Shown here in pieces: positions 5,340-5,800 of a stretch of 5,800 nucleotides of DNA (position 1 is the stretch's first letter; each line of letters begins with the position of its first letter). The position numbers and the translations under genes are program-made. The notes beneath the pieces are model-generated. The model did not search any database, had not been told where the DNA came from, and saw only the letters and a program-made list of their open reading frames with translations. This DNA comes from Methanobacteriota archaeon (GTDB lineage Archaea > Halobacteriota > Syntropharchaeia > DAOWMC01), in assembly GCA_030643285.1 (NCBI GenBank), contig DAOWMC010000081.1, positions 1-5,800 of the forward strand, given 5' to 3'.

Positions 5340-5800
5340 TCATATTCCAAATCCTTTCACATCTGTCAACCATTCAGGATGTTCTTTTCTTGCCTTTACT
5401 ATATCACTTTCTGCCTTATCAATTCCCATAATTACCTTTTCGGGACATGGGTATATCGTCCCACCCCTCATCTGTGCTTCCTGACCATATGCCCTTTTTG
5501 ACTGTATGTAAGATGGGAGATATCTTAACTTATCCATTCCATATCTTATGTATCCGGATGCACTCTCTCCGGCCGTAGGTATAACTGCCTCCTGACCGTA
5601 AACCTCCATGTGGGTATCCATATGTGTTAAATTATACTTACCAAACCAAAAGTTGACCGGAAGTAACATGCTTATCAACCTTGGTGCAAGCATATCTATG
5701 GGGAGCTCCAATGCCATTGCTAATAGGCCGGGGCGTTCGGGAAGCCATCCGATGTAACACGTGAAGGGCCAACCCATCTTAACACTGGCCATCATCGGTA
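5340..5800 (-). CDS. C-terminal part of an unidentified protein, running off the right edge
   Basis: The frame is open to the window edge. The first ATG (5795) is preceded by an in-frame CCG, no ribosome-binding site is visible in the five bases before it, and the sequence begins abruptly inside what looks like a folded domain, so I read it as the 3' end of a longer gene. The visible ~152 residues include a hydrophobic but Pro- and Asp-containing stretch (about 18-50) that is not a convincing membrane helix, the pentapeptide YGQEA twice (66-70 and 103-107), MRGGTIYPCPEK (109-120) and a Lys/Glu-rich end with EHPEWL. Two cysteines (13 and 117) are present. It ends in TGA, which overlaps the ribosome-binding site of the small downstream gene. 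I do not recognise the family. The composition looks like a cytoplasmic enzyme subunit, which is inference only. Confidence 0.75.
   Translation of the reverse strand, partial: PMMASVKMGWPFTCYIGWLPERPGLLAMALELPIDMLAPRLISMLLPVNFWFGKYNLTHMDTHMEVYGQEAVIPTAGESASGYIRYGMDKLRYLPSYIQSKRAYGQEAQMRGGTIYPCPEKVIMGIDKAESDIVKARKEHPEWLTDVKGFGI

Noticed and set aside
4972..5800. Acetone-carboxylase-like large and small subunits
   Set aside because: A few local similarities (DxWKL followed by a Cys cluster in the small protein; an RGG in the large one) are too short, the expected C-terminal GGGxGDP-type region is absent, and the small subunit's zinc motif differs.

Overview
The window looks like a chromosomal segment of an archaeon, most probably a euryarchaeote of the methanogen/ANME type. 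The evidence is an archaeal-type nascent polypeptide-associated complex (NAC) protein, a separate pyrB plus pyrI pair (catalytic and zinc-binding regulatory chains of aspartate carbamoyltransferase), AT-rich TATA-like boxes upstream of several genes, GGTGA/GGGGAT ribosome-binding sites, and an oligo-T tract directly after pyrI. A finer taxonomic placement is not supported by anything I can read here.

Layout. (1) Positions 1-402, plus strand: the C-terminal part of an NAD-dependent sugar-nucleotide epimerase/decarboxylase, entering from the left edge. Everything else of substance is on the minus strand. (2) 386-1117: an AIM24/TIGR00266-family protein whose 3' end overlaps the epimerase 3' end by 17 bp. 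(3) 1185-2624: a sugar-1-phosphate nucleotidyltransferase-like protein with a C-terminal beta-helix-like segment, resembling fucose-1-phosphate guanylyltransferases. (4) 2625-3052: a 428-bp stretch with no intact gene. It holds the first 69 codons of an IS1634/IS4-type transposase, its promoter-like box, a G-rich tract and the pyrI terminator. (5) 3053-4821: a tight cluster transcribed leftwards, nac-pyrB-pyrI, with junctions of 3 and 0 bp. nac is split by an apparent one-base deletion. (6) 4822-4971: an upstream region with a TATA-like box, a possible 10-codon leader ORF and a hairpin. (7) 4972-5800: two genes I cannot identify, a small Cys/His/Trp-rich protein and the 3' part of a larger protein running off the right edge. 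A good Shine-Dalgarno links them, so they probably form one operon and one complex or pathway.

How the genes relate. pyrB and pyrI make the two chains of one enzyme that commits carbamoyl phosphate and aspartate to pyrimidine synthesis. Co-transcription with the ribosome-associated chaperone NAC is suggested by spacing only. The epimerase and the nucleotidyltransferase both belong to nucleotide-sugar metabolism (glycan or surface polysaccharide), but they are convergent and not co-transcribed. I see no tRNA, rRNA, CRISPR array or complete mobile element. The least explained parts are the two-gene module at the right edge, the frameshifted nac, and the upstream region of nac.
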